Assembly: GCA_024703915.1 (NCBI GenBank)
Contig: CP087969.1
Span: 5,022,001 to 5,086,000, forward strand
DNA: 64,000 nt
Source of the DNA: Massilia sp. H-1
Lineage (GTDB): Bacteria; Pseudomonadota; Gammaproteobacteria; Burkholderiales; Burkholderiaceae_D
Direction of reading: 5' to 3'
The notes below the pieces were generated by a model. That model saw only the letters and a list, made by a program, of their open reading frames with translations. It was not told where the DNA came from and made no database searches. The translations under genes and the position numbers were made by a program. Positions 30,987 through 41,463 of this stretch are shown here, in pieces; positions within the stretch are counted from its first letter, which is position 1, and the number at the start of each line of letters is the position of its first letter.

Positions 30987-33661
30987 ATGCAATTCGATCA
31001 CTCAGACGACGCCGCGCGGATCCAGTCACTGCACGCACTGGCCATTCTCGACACCCCGGCCGAGGAACGCTTCGACCGCCTCACGCGCCTGGCCAGCTGG
31101 ACCTTCCGGGTCCCGGTGGCGCTGGTGTCGCTGGTCGACCGCGACCGCCAGTGGTTCAAGTCGCGGGTCGGCCTCGATGCGCCGGAAACGCCGCGCCCGG
31201 TCGCGTTCTGCAGCCACGCCGTCGAACAGCGCACGCTGCTGGTCGTGCCCGACGCCACCTGCGACGCGCTTTCGCGACAATCCCCTGGTCACTGGCGCGC
31301 CCGGCATCCGTTTTTACGCCGGCCAGCCGATTTTTGCGCGCGACGGCGCCGCGGTCGGCACCCTCTGCATCATCGATACCAAGCGCGCGCTGAGCGCGGA
31401 AGAACGCATCCACCTGGCCGACCTGGCTACCCTGGTCCAGGATGAATTGAACAAGTACGCGCTGCTGGACGCCAAGACGGCGGCCGAACGCGCCCTGCAC
31501 GAATTGAACGGACAGCTGGAAAAACGCATCGACGAGCGCACCCGCGCCATGCGCGAGACCAACGAGGCGCTCAAGCGCGAGATCCGCCAGCGCGAAGCGG
31601 TTGAAGCGACCCTGCGCCGCAGCGAAGGCCGCATCAGCGCCTTCATCGAATCGTGTTTCAGCGCCTTCGTCAGCATGGACGCGGCTTGGCGCCATCGTCG
31701 ACTGGAACGATTCGGCCGAACACACCTTTGGCTGGACCCGGGCCGAAGTGGCGGGCCTGCCGCTGGCCGAAGTGCTGTTTCCGGAGGCTTGCCGCGAACA
31801 GCACCGGGCGGCCATCCAGCGCTACCTGGACGGCGGCGAAGACAGCGCCGTCAACCACCGCACCCAGCTGCTTAGCCGTGACCCGCAGCGGCGACGAAAT
31901 CACGGTCGAACTGACGATCAGCGCCTACGGTTCGGACGAGGGCCTGTTTTTCGGCGTGTTCCTGCACGACGTCACCGAGCGCCAGCGCGCCGAATTCGTG
32001 CTGCAGCAGGAGCGGGAATTGATCAACGCCGTGCTCGAGACGATCGACGTCGGCGTGGTGGCCTGTTCGGCCGAGGGCGAACTGACCCTGTTCAACCGCG
32101 GCGCCCGTGAATTTCATGGCTTGCTTAAGCCGATTCGGTCGGCCCCCACGAATGGTCGGCCCATTACGACCTGTTCGCGGCCGACGGCCGCACCCGGCTC
32201 GATCCGCAGGACGTGCCGCTGTTTCACGCACTGCAGGGCGAGACCATCAAGGACTTGCCGATGGTGATCGCGCCCAAGGGCATGCGCCAGCGCCTGCTGC
32301 TGGCCAGCGGCAGGCCGCTCACCAGCGCCATGGCTAAAAACCGCTGGGCGCGGTGGTGGCGATGAAGGACATCACGGAACTGAATGAATCGCAGCGCCGC
32401 CTGCGCATGAACGAACACCGGCTGCGCTCGATCACCGAAAACCTGCTTCACCCTGATCGGCCAGGTCGACAAGAGCGGGCGCTTCGCCTTCCTGAACAGC
32501 CAGGCGGCGCGCTTTTCGGCAAGCCACTCGAGCAACTGCTCGGCTTAGCCGGTCAGCGACGCGTATTCGAAGGCCGATTACGCGCGTATCGTTCCCTACA
32601 TCGAGCGCGTCATGGCTTAGGCCAGCGCGTCTCGTTCGAGGAACAGATCGACTGGGGCAGCAAGCGTTCGTACTACTCGGCGACCTATATTCCCGACATC
32701 GATGCCAGCGGCGAAGTGCACGGCTTTTACGCCATGGCCTTCGACATCACCTTCCGCAAGAACAGCGAGATCGCCCAGCGCGAGAGCGAAGAGCGGCTGC
32801 GTACTATTACCGACAACCTGCCGGTCCTGATCAGCTACAAGGACCGCGACATGCGCTTCCGCTTTGCCAACTCGCTGTACCAGGACTGGTTCAACAAGGC
32901 GGCCAATGAAGTGATCGGGCATACCGCGCTCGAGATCTACGGCGACGAACGGCACGAGGAACGCAGCGCGCATTTCCAGCGCTGCCTGCAGGGGCAGAGC
33001 GTGGAATTCGAGCTGCCCGTGACGATTCGCGGCAAGGTACGCATCGCTGCACACGGTGCTGGTGCCGCATCTGCGCGACGGCGTGGCGGACGGGGTCTAT
33101 GCCCTGACCACCGACGTGACCGAAACGCGCCGCCACGAAGCGCGCCTCAAGCAGCTGGCCGATACCGATTCGCTGACCGGCCTGCCGAACCGGCGCAGCT
33201 ACGAAGCCGCGCTGGCGGCCGCGGTCGCGCGTGCGCAGCCGCGCGGCCGAGCCGGTGGCGCTGGTGTACCTGGATATCGACCACTTCAAGAGCATCAACG
33301 ACACGCACGGGCACGCGGCGGGCGACGACGTGCTTCGGGAAATGGCGCAGCGCCTGCGCAAGGCGGTGCGCAAGAGCGATCTGGTGTGCTTAAGCTGGCT
33401 TACGACGAATTCACCGTTGTGCTCGAGGGCTTGCACGAACCGGCGCAATGCGAGCGGGTGGCCGCCAAGATCATCGACGCGATGCAGGCGCCGTTCGAAG
33501 CGGGCGGCAAGACGCTCGACGTCAGCGTCAGTATCGGCATTGCCTGGGACCGCGTGGCGGCACTCGACGCGACCGCGCTCGGCTACTGGGCCGACTCGGC
33601 GATGTACCAGGCCAAGGACGGCGGCCGCAACCGCTACGCCCTGGTCGAGGCCAGTCCGTAG
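30987..33661 (+). CDS. GAF-PAS(x3)-GGDEF diguanylate cyclase (frame broken)
   Basis: About 890 residues, apparently cytoplasmic. A GAF domain comes first (ALAILDTPAEERFDRLTRLA, AFCSHAVEQRTLLVVPDA, GTLCIIDTKRALSAEE), then a coiled coil (LEKRIDERTRAMRETNEAL), at least three PAS units (FIESCFSAFVSMDA; LETIDVGVVACSAEG; ITDNLPVLISYKDRDMRF) and a GGDEF domain (DTDSLTGLPNRRSYEAAL, YLDIDHFKSINDTHGHAAG). The signature reads AYDEF as given, but it sits between two scars at 33391 and 33402, where LAGDEF is expected. About eleven breaks in all. A cyclase activated by intracellular signals is likely. Confidence 0.83.
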
Positions 33662-33676
33662 CGGCGGCAGCCCGGT

Positions 33677-33691
33677 TTTACCTGCTTTTAC
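33677..33691. promoter_or_regulatory. CpxR-like box
   Basis: TTTAC-CTGCT-TTTAC, identical in form to the box at 16994 and nearly identical in its spacer. It lies 74 bases before the start of the second intradiol-dioxygenase-like gene. Confidence 0.65.
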
Positions 33692-33764
33692 ATCCGGCCG
33701 CCTGCACGCAAACGCACAAGCGAAGATAATGGTGGTTTGAACAGCAGGCATGGCAGGGAACGCG

Positions 33765-34583
33765 ATGGAACAGCAGGGCGAACACGCGGGCGAAGGCCTG
33801 GCACAGGATACGGCGGCAATGCTGGCGCTGGCGGGACGGCGCCGCTCGCTGCGCTGGCTGCTGGCCGCGGCGACGCTGCCGCTGGCCGGATGCGACCGCG
33901 CCTTCGGCACGGCGCCGGCAGGGCGCGGCCAGCTGCCCCGCCATTCCCGACGAAACTGGCGGCCCGTATCCGGCCGACGGCAGCAACCACGGCCCGCGCG
34001 GGCGTGGTCAACGCGCTGGCGCTGGCCTAAGCATCGTGCGGCCCGACATCCGGCGCGGCGCCGACGGCGGCGCCCAGGCGCAGGGAATCGCACTGACGCT
34101 CACGCTGCAGGTGGTTAATGCGGCTGACCGCTGCCAGCCCATGCCTGGCGCGGCGGTCTACGTCTGGCATTGTGACCGCGAGGGCCGCTATTCGCTGTAC
34201 GCACCGGGTCTGGAGCAGGAAAGCTACCTGCGCGGCCTGCAGCAGGCCGACGACAACGGCATCGTGACCTTCACCACCATCTTCCCCGGCTGCTACCCGG
34301 GCCGGATGCCGCACGTGCATCTGGAAGTCTTTGCCAGCGTGGAGCAGGCGCTGGCCGGACAGGGCAAGCTCAAGACCAGCCAGTTCGCCTTCCCCATGGG
34401 CGCCGTGAACGAAGCCTACAAGGATCCCGCCTACGCGGCCAGCGTCGTCGCACATGGCTAAGCCAGAGCCTGGAACACGACATGGTGTTTCGCGACGGGC
34501 GCTCCGGTTCACAGATCGCCACCGTCGACGGCGGCCTGGCGCAAGGCTTTTCCGCCAGCCTCACGCTGGGCGTAGCCGCCTAG
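33765..34583 (+). CDS. Tat-exported intradiol dioxygenase-like protein (copy 2)
   Basis: About 270 residues, starting at 33765 after AGGGAACG. The leader has GRRRSLRWLLAAATLPLAGC, a twin-arginine lipoprotein signal. The body repeats copy 1: PDETGGPYPADGSN, VYVWHCDREGRYSLYAP, ESYLRGLQQADDNGIVTFTT and FPGCYPGRMPHVHLEVF with the Tyr and His positions of the iron site. Breaks near 33945, at 34028 and 34460; the last two are scars that repair to LALASIVRPDI and HGASLEHD. A CpxR-like box lies upstream and a Spy-like gene lies downstream, as for copy 1. Confidence 0.85.
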
Positions 34584-35114
34584 AAGCCGACGCCCATGGC
34601 TGCCGGGACGGCCCTTGCCGCCCGGGCGCTGCCCATGTTCACCACGTTCTCCCTGCGGCCGTTCGCCTTGCGGCGCGCGCAGGGGCGTCCACGCTTCGAG
34701 CTGGGTCAGCAGAAACTGCGAGGCAGCCACGCGCTGCTGGTCGGTCAGCGCATCGGTCAGGGTGAGCCACAGTTCGCGCAGCTGGCGGTCTTCGGCTGCG
34801 GCGCTTGCTGCTTCCTGGTCGATACCGGCTGACAGATCGCGCAATTCCTGGCGCGGATCGGCCAGGCGCGTGCGCAGATCGGCCTGCAGCCGCTCGCGCC
34901 TTGGCTCTGGCGCGCGCAGAATCGCGGCCGACTTGCCGGACACCTGCTGGAACAGCGTTTCCTGATTGGGCGTGAGCGCGAGCGACTCGCGCACGAAGCT
35001 TCCCGCGCGCACCAGCTGCTCGGCCTCCATGTTCATGACGTTGGTGGCGCTGGCGGACACGGTAGCCAGCATCAGGGTGGCGCACAGGGCGGCGTGTCTG
35101 AGGCGGTGGGACAT
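34580..35114 (-). CDS. Second Spy/CpxP-like periplasmic protein
   Basis: About 175 residues. The start MSHRLRHAALCATLMLATVS at 35114 follows GGAAATACCC and is a signal peptide. The helical body reads QLVRAGSFVRESLALTPNQE, QADLRTRLADPRQELRDLSA and LTDALTDQQRVAASQFLLTQ, with two L-T-x-x-Q motifs (LTPNQ, LTDQQ). The Gly/Arg-rich tail ends in one of two frames; the frame stopping at 34580 has its stop overlapping that of the convergent dioxygenase-like gene. It is divergent from the CtpA-like protease with a CpxR-like box between them. Confidence 0.75.
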
Positions 35115-35176
35115 GGGTATTTCCAAAGGGGGATGATGCGCAAATATAGGCGCGCGGCGCCGCTGCCGCCATCGCC

Positions 35177-35191
35177 TTTACATAACTTTAC
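35177..35191. promoter_or_regulatory. CpxR-like box between spy-like and ctpA-like genes
   Basis: TTTAC-ATAAC-TTTAC. It lies 63 bases upstream of the Spy-like start (minus strand) and about 60 upstream of the S41 protease start (plus strand), so one site could serve both. A further TTTAC lies at 35206-35210. Confidence 0.65.
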
Positions 35192-35251
35192 CGCGCATAC
35201 GGCGTTTTACATGGTGCGGCGCCAGAATCGGTCAACTGTAAAGGAGTGACC

Positions 35252-36604
35252 ATGCATCCCGTTTTTCGCACCATGATGGCCTTGCCGCTGAGCGCGACGC
35301 TCGCGCTGGCTTCAGCCCCGCCGCCGCCCAGGACGGCAGCGCCACCACAACCATCTCGCGCGCTTCTGGGCGAGCTGCTTGACGCCTATGGCCTGATCAA
35401 GCTGCAGTACGTGAACCAGGTCGACGACAAGAAGCTGCTCACGGCCGCCATCGGCGGCATGCTCAAGTCGCTCGACCCCCATTCCGAATACCTGGACCAG
35501 GACGATCTGCTGGCGCTCGAGCGCGAGAACAGCGGCCAGTACGTGGGCATCGGCCTGGAAGTGGCGGCCGACGCGGGCGCGATGCGGGTCCGTTCGCTGG
35601 TCGAAAACGGGCTTGGCCGAGCGCGGCGGCGTGCGTCGCGGCGACCGCGTGAGTTTCGATCGACGGCCAGCCGGTGACGGGCCTGGCCTATGGCGAGATG
35701 GCGCGCCGCTTCGGCGGGGCACCCGGCTCGGTGCTCGAACTGGTGCTCGCGCGCGACGGCGAACCAGTCTTGCGCAGCCTGCACCTGGTGCGGGCCGCGC
35801 TGCGCAGCGATACCGTCAGCACGCGCGCCGTGGGGCGCAATCTGGCGTGGATCCGGATCAGCAGTTTCGGCAGCAGCACCGCGGCCGAGCTGGCGACAGC
35901 GCTGCACACGCTCGACGCCAGGGGCGCGCCGGACGGCCTGATTCTCGACCTGCGCAACGATCCCGGCGGCCTGGTGAATGCGGCGGCCGGCGTGGCTTCG
36001 GCTTTCCTGGCACCTGAACAGGCCCTGTTCCTGGTGCGCGGACGCGGCGCAGAAGAGCGCATCGACGTGAGCATGGGGCGCGCAGCGCCGCAGGCGGCCG
36101 GCATCGACGGCGCGCTGCCGGCCTGGACCCGCACGGTGCCGCTGGTGGTGCTGGTCAATGGCGCCTCGGCCTCGGCCGCCGAACTGCTGGCCGGCTGCGC
36201 TGCAGGATCACGGACGAGCCACGGTGGTGGGCAGCCGCACTTTCGGCAAGGGATCGATCCAGACCGTCATTCCGCTCACGGCCGACAGCGCCGTCAAAAT
36301 GACGGTGGCGCGCTATGTGACGCCGCTGGGACGCGAGATTCAGGCGCAGGGACTGGTCCCCGATGTGGAGGTGGCCGGGGTGGGGGGCCGAACCGCTGCT
36401 GCGCGAGGCCGATCTGGCCAACCATTTGCTTAAGCGCTGGGAGAGACACCGGCGGCGCTTACCATGGCGGAGGATGCGAAGCTGTTCGGCAGCGCGCAGG
36501 ACAAGGCCCTGCAGACGGCCATTGCGTGCCTGCAGCCGCAGGTGGCGCAGCGCAGCGCGATTGAACGGGGATGGGCGGCGCTGCTGGCGAGGGTCCGGCG
36601 CTGA
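35252..36604 (+). CDS. S41-family (CtpA-like) periplasmic protease
   Basis: About 450 residues. The start at 35252 follows AAGGAGTG. A signal peptide (MMALPLSATLALASA) is followed by AYGLIKLQYVNQVDDKKLLT, MLKSLDPHSEYL, a PDZ domain (GQYVGIGLEVAADAG to RGGVRRGDRV), IRISSFGSSTAAELA and ILDLRNDPGGLV. The catalytic Ser is in LVNGASASAAELL and the Lys in RTFGKGSIQTVIPL. Breaks near 35610, 35655, 36205, 36380 and 36430. A protease beside a Spy-like gene and a CpxR-like box fits envelope quality control. Confidence 0.88.
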
Positions 36605-36636
36605 TTGAAAAGCGCGCTTTTGCTCCAGTCCCTAGA

Positions 36637-36734
36637 TACATCGTCCTCGCGCAGGCGGGGACCCATAGCACTGATGATCAGCGCTACGACTGAGCGCAGG
36701 CGCTATGGGTCCCCGCCTTCATGAGGACGATGTA
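36637..36734. repeat. REP-like inverted repeat
   Basis: Two arms of about 33 bases, 36637-36669 and 36702-36734, are imperfect reverse complements (both contain GCGGGGACCC or GGGTCCCCGC cores). They flank a 32-base loop in the gap between convergent protease and M1/ABC genes. It looks like a bidirectional terminator or a REP-type dispersed element. Confidence 0.7.
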
Positions 36735-36748
36735 GCAGGCTGGACTGA

Positions 36749-39700
36749 CTACTTCTCGATGCTCACTTCCTTGCGGTTGTCACCCGAGACCCGGTCGATC
36801 ATCTTGTTATACGGATCGACCCCCACATCGAAGGGCTGCTCCTTCACCGTGACCGTCACCGTCGGGTTGGCGCCATCGAGCTTGCGCTTCTCGGTGAACA
36901 GGACCCGTTCATCCTTCTCCTTGGCGCCGGGGGCGCGCGCGAAGACGGCGATTTCGACCGGCTCGTCATAGGCGCGCGGCTTTTCCTTGCCCTTGCCGTC
37001 GGTTTCGACCTTGGCCAGGTGCAGCTTCATCGTCACATCCCACTGGCCGTCGGCGCGTTTGACCGCCTTGGCCTCGGTCACCCGGTTATCGTAGAACACG
37101 ATTTTCTCGAACAGGTCCGTGATCAGGTCCTGCTTGTCGGCCGGTGCTTCGGCGCGGATGTAGGAGATCAGTTCGGCCGTAGTGGTGAACGGCGCTTCCT
37201 GGAAGGCCTTGTCCTTGATGAAGCGGGCCAGCGCGCGGTTCAGGGCATCTTCGCCGATCTCGTCGCGCAGGCGGTAGAACACCAGGCTGCCCTTGCGGTA
37301 GTGGATGTACTGCTGGTTCTCCACCCGGTACAGGGGCTGCTCTTCGATCAGCTCGCCGCCGCGGCCGGACAGGTAGCGGTCCAGCTCATAGCGCAGGAAG
37401 CGGCGCAGCTTCGCGCGGCCGTATTCCTTCTCCATCACCATCAGCGCCGAATACTGGGCCAGCGATTCGACCAGCATGGTCGAGCCCTGCACGTTGGCGC
37501 CGACCACCTGGTGCCCCCACCACTGGTGCGCCACTTCATGCGCGGTGACGTAGAACACGTAGTCGATCGCCTCCTTGTCGCGTAGGTCGGCGATGAAGCC
37601 GATCGATTCCGAGAACGGGATCGTGTTGGCGAACGATTGCGCGAACGTGGCGTAGTTCGGGAACTCCAGGATCCGCACCTGCTTGTGCTGGTAAGGCGAG
37701 AACTGGGTGGTGAAGTAGTCGAGCGATTTCTGCGTCGAGCTGATCATGCGGTCCACGTTGTAGCCATGCTTCTTGTCGTAGTAGATCTCGATCGGCAGGC
37801 CGTGCCAGTCGGCCTTCTTCACGTCCCAGCGCCGACAGGTAGGCGAAGAAGGGCAGCATCTTCTGGTCCATCTTGTAGTGGAAGTAGCGGCGGCCATCCT
37901 GTTCCCAGCTCTTTTGCAGGTAGCCGGGCGCGATCGCGGTCTGGTCGCTCGAGGTCGACACCGTGGTGTCGAAGCTGATCCAGTCGCCCTCGGCGCCCAG
38001 GTCGTGGTTGGCGCGCGGGCCTGGTCTTCCAGCTTGGCCATGCGGACCGGTTCACCCAGGCCGCGCTTGCGGCGCTCGTTGCGGTCGCGCAGCTCGAACT
38101 GGTCCAAATAGCCCATGTGCGGGAACACGTCCGAGTTGTTGAAGAAGGTCCCGTTGTGGTGCACCGTGCTTAGGCCATGCCGTTGTTGATGAAGCCGGGA
38201 TTCTTGACGTCGACCGTGAACGCCAGATTCAGGCTGGCGCCGGGCGCGAGCGGCTGCGCCAGTTTGAGGATGGAGAAGCTTACCACCTTGTCGTCCAGGA
38301 CCACCTTGTGGGCGGGCAGGGAGAGCCAGCGCGTGTCATAGTCCGGATTGACCTGCAGGCGCAGGGTGTCCTGGGGCAGGGCGGTCTTGTTCAACAGCGT
38401 ATAGCTGGCGTTCACGTGCACCGCACGCTGCTCGGGATAGATGTCGACCGCGGCTTGCACGGCGCTGATCTTCGGCGCCTAAGCAGATCCTTGTACTGGC
38501 GGTACAGTTTCTCGTAGCGGGCTTGCTTGTCCATGGTGACATCGGCCGCTTCGTACTTGTTGAGCACATTGGTGTTGTAGAAGATCCAGCCACCGGTGTT
38601 AGGCGAACGCGGCCAGGCAGACGGCCAGCGCCAGTCCCGGCGCGCCGCGCAGACGTTGGCGCGCCAGGCGTACCCGTTCGCGCCAGGCCGAGCGTCAGGC
38701 CGCGTACCCAGAATGCCTTGGCCACGATCAGCAGGGCCAGCGTGAACAGGGTCCAGTAGGCCGTGTACCAGGCCCAGCCTTCGATGAAGTGGGCGTAGCC
38801 GTTCATGTCCGAATAGCGGGCCTGCCTAAGACGCTTGGCTGAAGGTGTACAGGTTATGGTCGAAGTGCAGCATCCCCATCACCATCTGCGACACCATCAC
38901 CAGCACGATCAGCAGGTAGCCGATGAACTTGTTGTTGGACAGTACCTGCAGCGCCACCGCGCACAGTCCCATCAGCACGAAATAGGGCGCGCTGACCAGC
39001 ATGCCTTTCAGGTGCAGCAGGGGCTCGATCGGTGCGCCGCCCTTGATCAGCTGGATCACGATCGCGGTGAGCGAGCCGAGCGCCAGGAAGCCAAACAGCA
39101 CGCTTAGCCAGGGCCACGATCTTGGCCAGCATCGGCGCCCAGTCCGGGACCGGCATCGCATCGGACACGTCGGCCACCTTGACTTGGCGTTCCTTGAAAA
39201 TGAGTTCACCCGCGTAGAACATCAGGATCAGCACCAGCATGAAATTGAAGGTGCCGCTGATCAGGTCGAGCATCAGGTGGGTGACCGGATAGACGGTGGT
39301 GCCGAACATGGACGACATGTCGATGCTGCTGCCGATCAGGTTGAGCACGGCAAACAGCAGCATCACCAGGAAGGGCACGCTCTTGAATACCATGGTGGCG
39401 TCGAAGGCGACAATGTGCAGGCATTGCTGCCAGGCGGTGGCGGCGGTAAAGCGCGCTTCCTTGCGCGGCAGGCGGGCCGGGACGGGCGCGGCGGAGGCCG
39501 CCGCGGCCTTGGGGGCCTTGCCGAACAGGCGCTTGCCGGTGCTTAAGCACGCTGCGGTTTGAACAGCATGATCGTGGCCGTGCACATGGCCAGCGGACCG
39601 CGGTCCACAGGGCGCGGTTGGCCAGCAGGTAGCCGCCCAGTTCCGGCAGGCCGCTGTTCGCTTCGGCGGTCGAGAAGTAGCGCGTCGCGCGGCGCAGCGC

Positions 39701-40343
39701 CGCCAGCCCGAACGGATCGATCAGCACCGCCACCCACACGTTGTCGAGTTCGCGGGTGAGGGCGCCATGCGGTAATCCACAGCACCAGGAAGGCCAGCAC
39801 GCCCACGTACACCAGCATCATCGAACGGGTGGTCGCTGCCAGCAGCATCAGCAGCGCGCCCACGAACAGCAGGTTGGGCAGCACGATCACGGCCAGGCTC
39901 CACAGATAGGCCTGGCCTGAGAAGGGCCCGACCTGGCGCGTCGACCCACGGCATGTAGGGGCTTACCCATGATGCCCAGCGTGATCACGCAGAAGATCAG
40001 CAGGCAGACCGTCAGGCTAGGCCAGGAAGCGGCCGCCCAGGTAGTCGCGCTTCTTCATGGGGGTGGCGAACAGCATGTCGGCAATGCCGACTTCATGGTC
40101 GCGCAGCACGGGGGCGGCGACGAACATGGTCACCACCAGCATCGACAGGAAGCTGAACGCGCCCAGCAGCTTGGCGGTCACCAGCGGTGCGTTGCGGTTG
40201 ATGTTGCCGATGGCCCCGCCCACTTGCACCGCATCGCTGCTGGCGGCGCCAAAGGCCAGCAGGGCCAGGATCAGCGCGCACACCCACAACAGGGGCTGAC
40301 GCAGCTGGAAACCGAGGTCGAACTTGAAAAATTCACGCCACAT
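36749..40343 (-). CDS. ABC-2 permease fused to M1-family metallopeptidase
   Basis: About 1,190 residues. The N-terminal half has about twelve membrane helices in two blocks (WREFFKFDLGFQLRQPLL, LLWVCALILALLAFGAASS, FSFLSMLVVTMFVAAPVLR; later MFGTTVYPVTHLMLDLISG). The C-terminal half is an M1 peptidase: VNASYTLLNKTALPQDTLR, then the zinc site HEVAHQWWGHQ with the downstream ES of STMLVESLAQY, and LYRVENQQYIHYRKGSLVFY. About twelve breaks, many of them recurrent scars (38168, 38478, 38826, 39103, 39541). The ATPase gene lies 10 bases upstream on the same strand. Probably a membrane transporter with a periplasmic or tethered peptidase. Confidence 0.85.
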
Positions 40344-40353
40344 GGCAGGCTCC

Positions 40354-41268
40354 TCAGATGACGGTGGAGATGGCGGCGGTGCGCATCGTGCTTAAAGCCG
40401 CTTTGCGCAGCTGCAGGAAGTACACGTCTTCCAGGTCGGCCTCGTGCTGGGCGAAGCTTTGCGTCGGGTTGTTCCTCGGCAAACACGCGGATTTGCGGCT
40501 TGCCGCCCACCAGGCGGGTCGACAGCACATTGAACTTGTCCTGGTAGTGTTCCAGCGCGCCCGGCTCGACGCTGCGGCGCCAGATGCTGTCGCGCAAGGT
40601 ATCGATCGCGTCTTGTGGCTTGCCTTGAATCAACACTTGTCCCTTGACGATCATGGCCATGCGCGGGCACAGGTCGGTCACGTCGGCCACGATGTGGGTC
40701 GACAGGATCACGACCACGTTTTCACCGATCTTGGCCAGCAGGTTGAGGAAGCGGTTGCGTTCGTCCGGGTCGAGGCTAGAGCGGTCGGTTCGTCGACGAT
40801 CACCAGTTTCGGCGCGCCCAGCAGGGCCTGGGCGATGCCGAAGCGCTGGCGCATGCCGCCCGAGAAACCGCCCAGGGCGCGCTTGCGCGCTTCCCAAAGG
40901 TTGGTCTGGTGCAACAATGCGTCGACCGCTTCCTTGCGTTCGCCCTTGCCGGTCAGGCCCTTGAGGACGGCGAAGTGGTTGAGCAGTGTTTCAGCGGTGA
41001 CCTTGGGATAGACGCCGAAATCCTGGGGCAGGTAGCCGAGCTGGCGGCGCAAGCCTTCCTTGTCGGCCAGCACGTCCTTGCCGTGGAAGGTGATGCTGCC
41101 GCTGTCGGCATCCTGCAGCGTGGCGATGGTGCGCATCAGCGAGGATTTGCTTAGCCCCCCGTTCGGGCCCAGCAGGCCGAACATGCCGTTGGGAATGTCG
41201 AGGCTGACATTGTTGATGGCCTTGACGCCGTTGGCGTAGGTCTTGTTCAGGTTCTTGATCGATAGCAT
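40354..41268 (-). CDS. ABC transporter ATP-binding protein
   Basis: About 300 residues. MLSIKNLNKTYANGVKAINN, then a Walker A that reads GPNGGLSKSSLMRT as given; the family requires GPNGAGKSS, so the GCTAAGC at 41149-41155 is an error for GCCGGC. The Q-loop GYLPQDFGVYPKVTAETLLN, signature LGGFSGGMRQRFGIAQALL, Walker B KLVIVDEPTAGLDP and H-loop VVILSTHIVADVTDL follow. Breaks also near 40780 and 40470. It pairs with the permease/M1 fusion immediately downstream. Confidence 0.93.
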
Positions 41269-41463
41269 GGCGCATTCTCCGGGCGGTTGTGTGAGAGTGG
41301 CGCCACTGTAAAAGTTATCGGAATATGCATTGCGAAGAATGCGACGAGTTGCGGGAATGTGGGAATGAAGCGTATATGCATGTGCCGTTCGGTACGCGGC
41401 AATTTCCATATTGAATGGCAGTTCGGTGTATGCTTTCTCAACAAGGCGGTGACAGGAGCGCGC

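Noticed and set aside
32891-34093. A minus-strand open frame of about 400 codons
   Set aside because: It is antisense to the GGDEF and dioxygenase-like genes, is rich in Arg/Ala/Pro and has no family motifs; a high-GC shadow frame.
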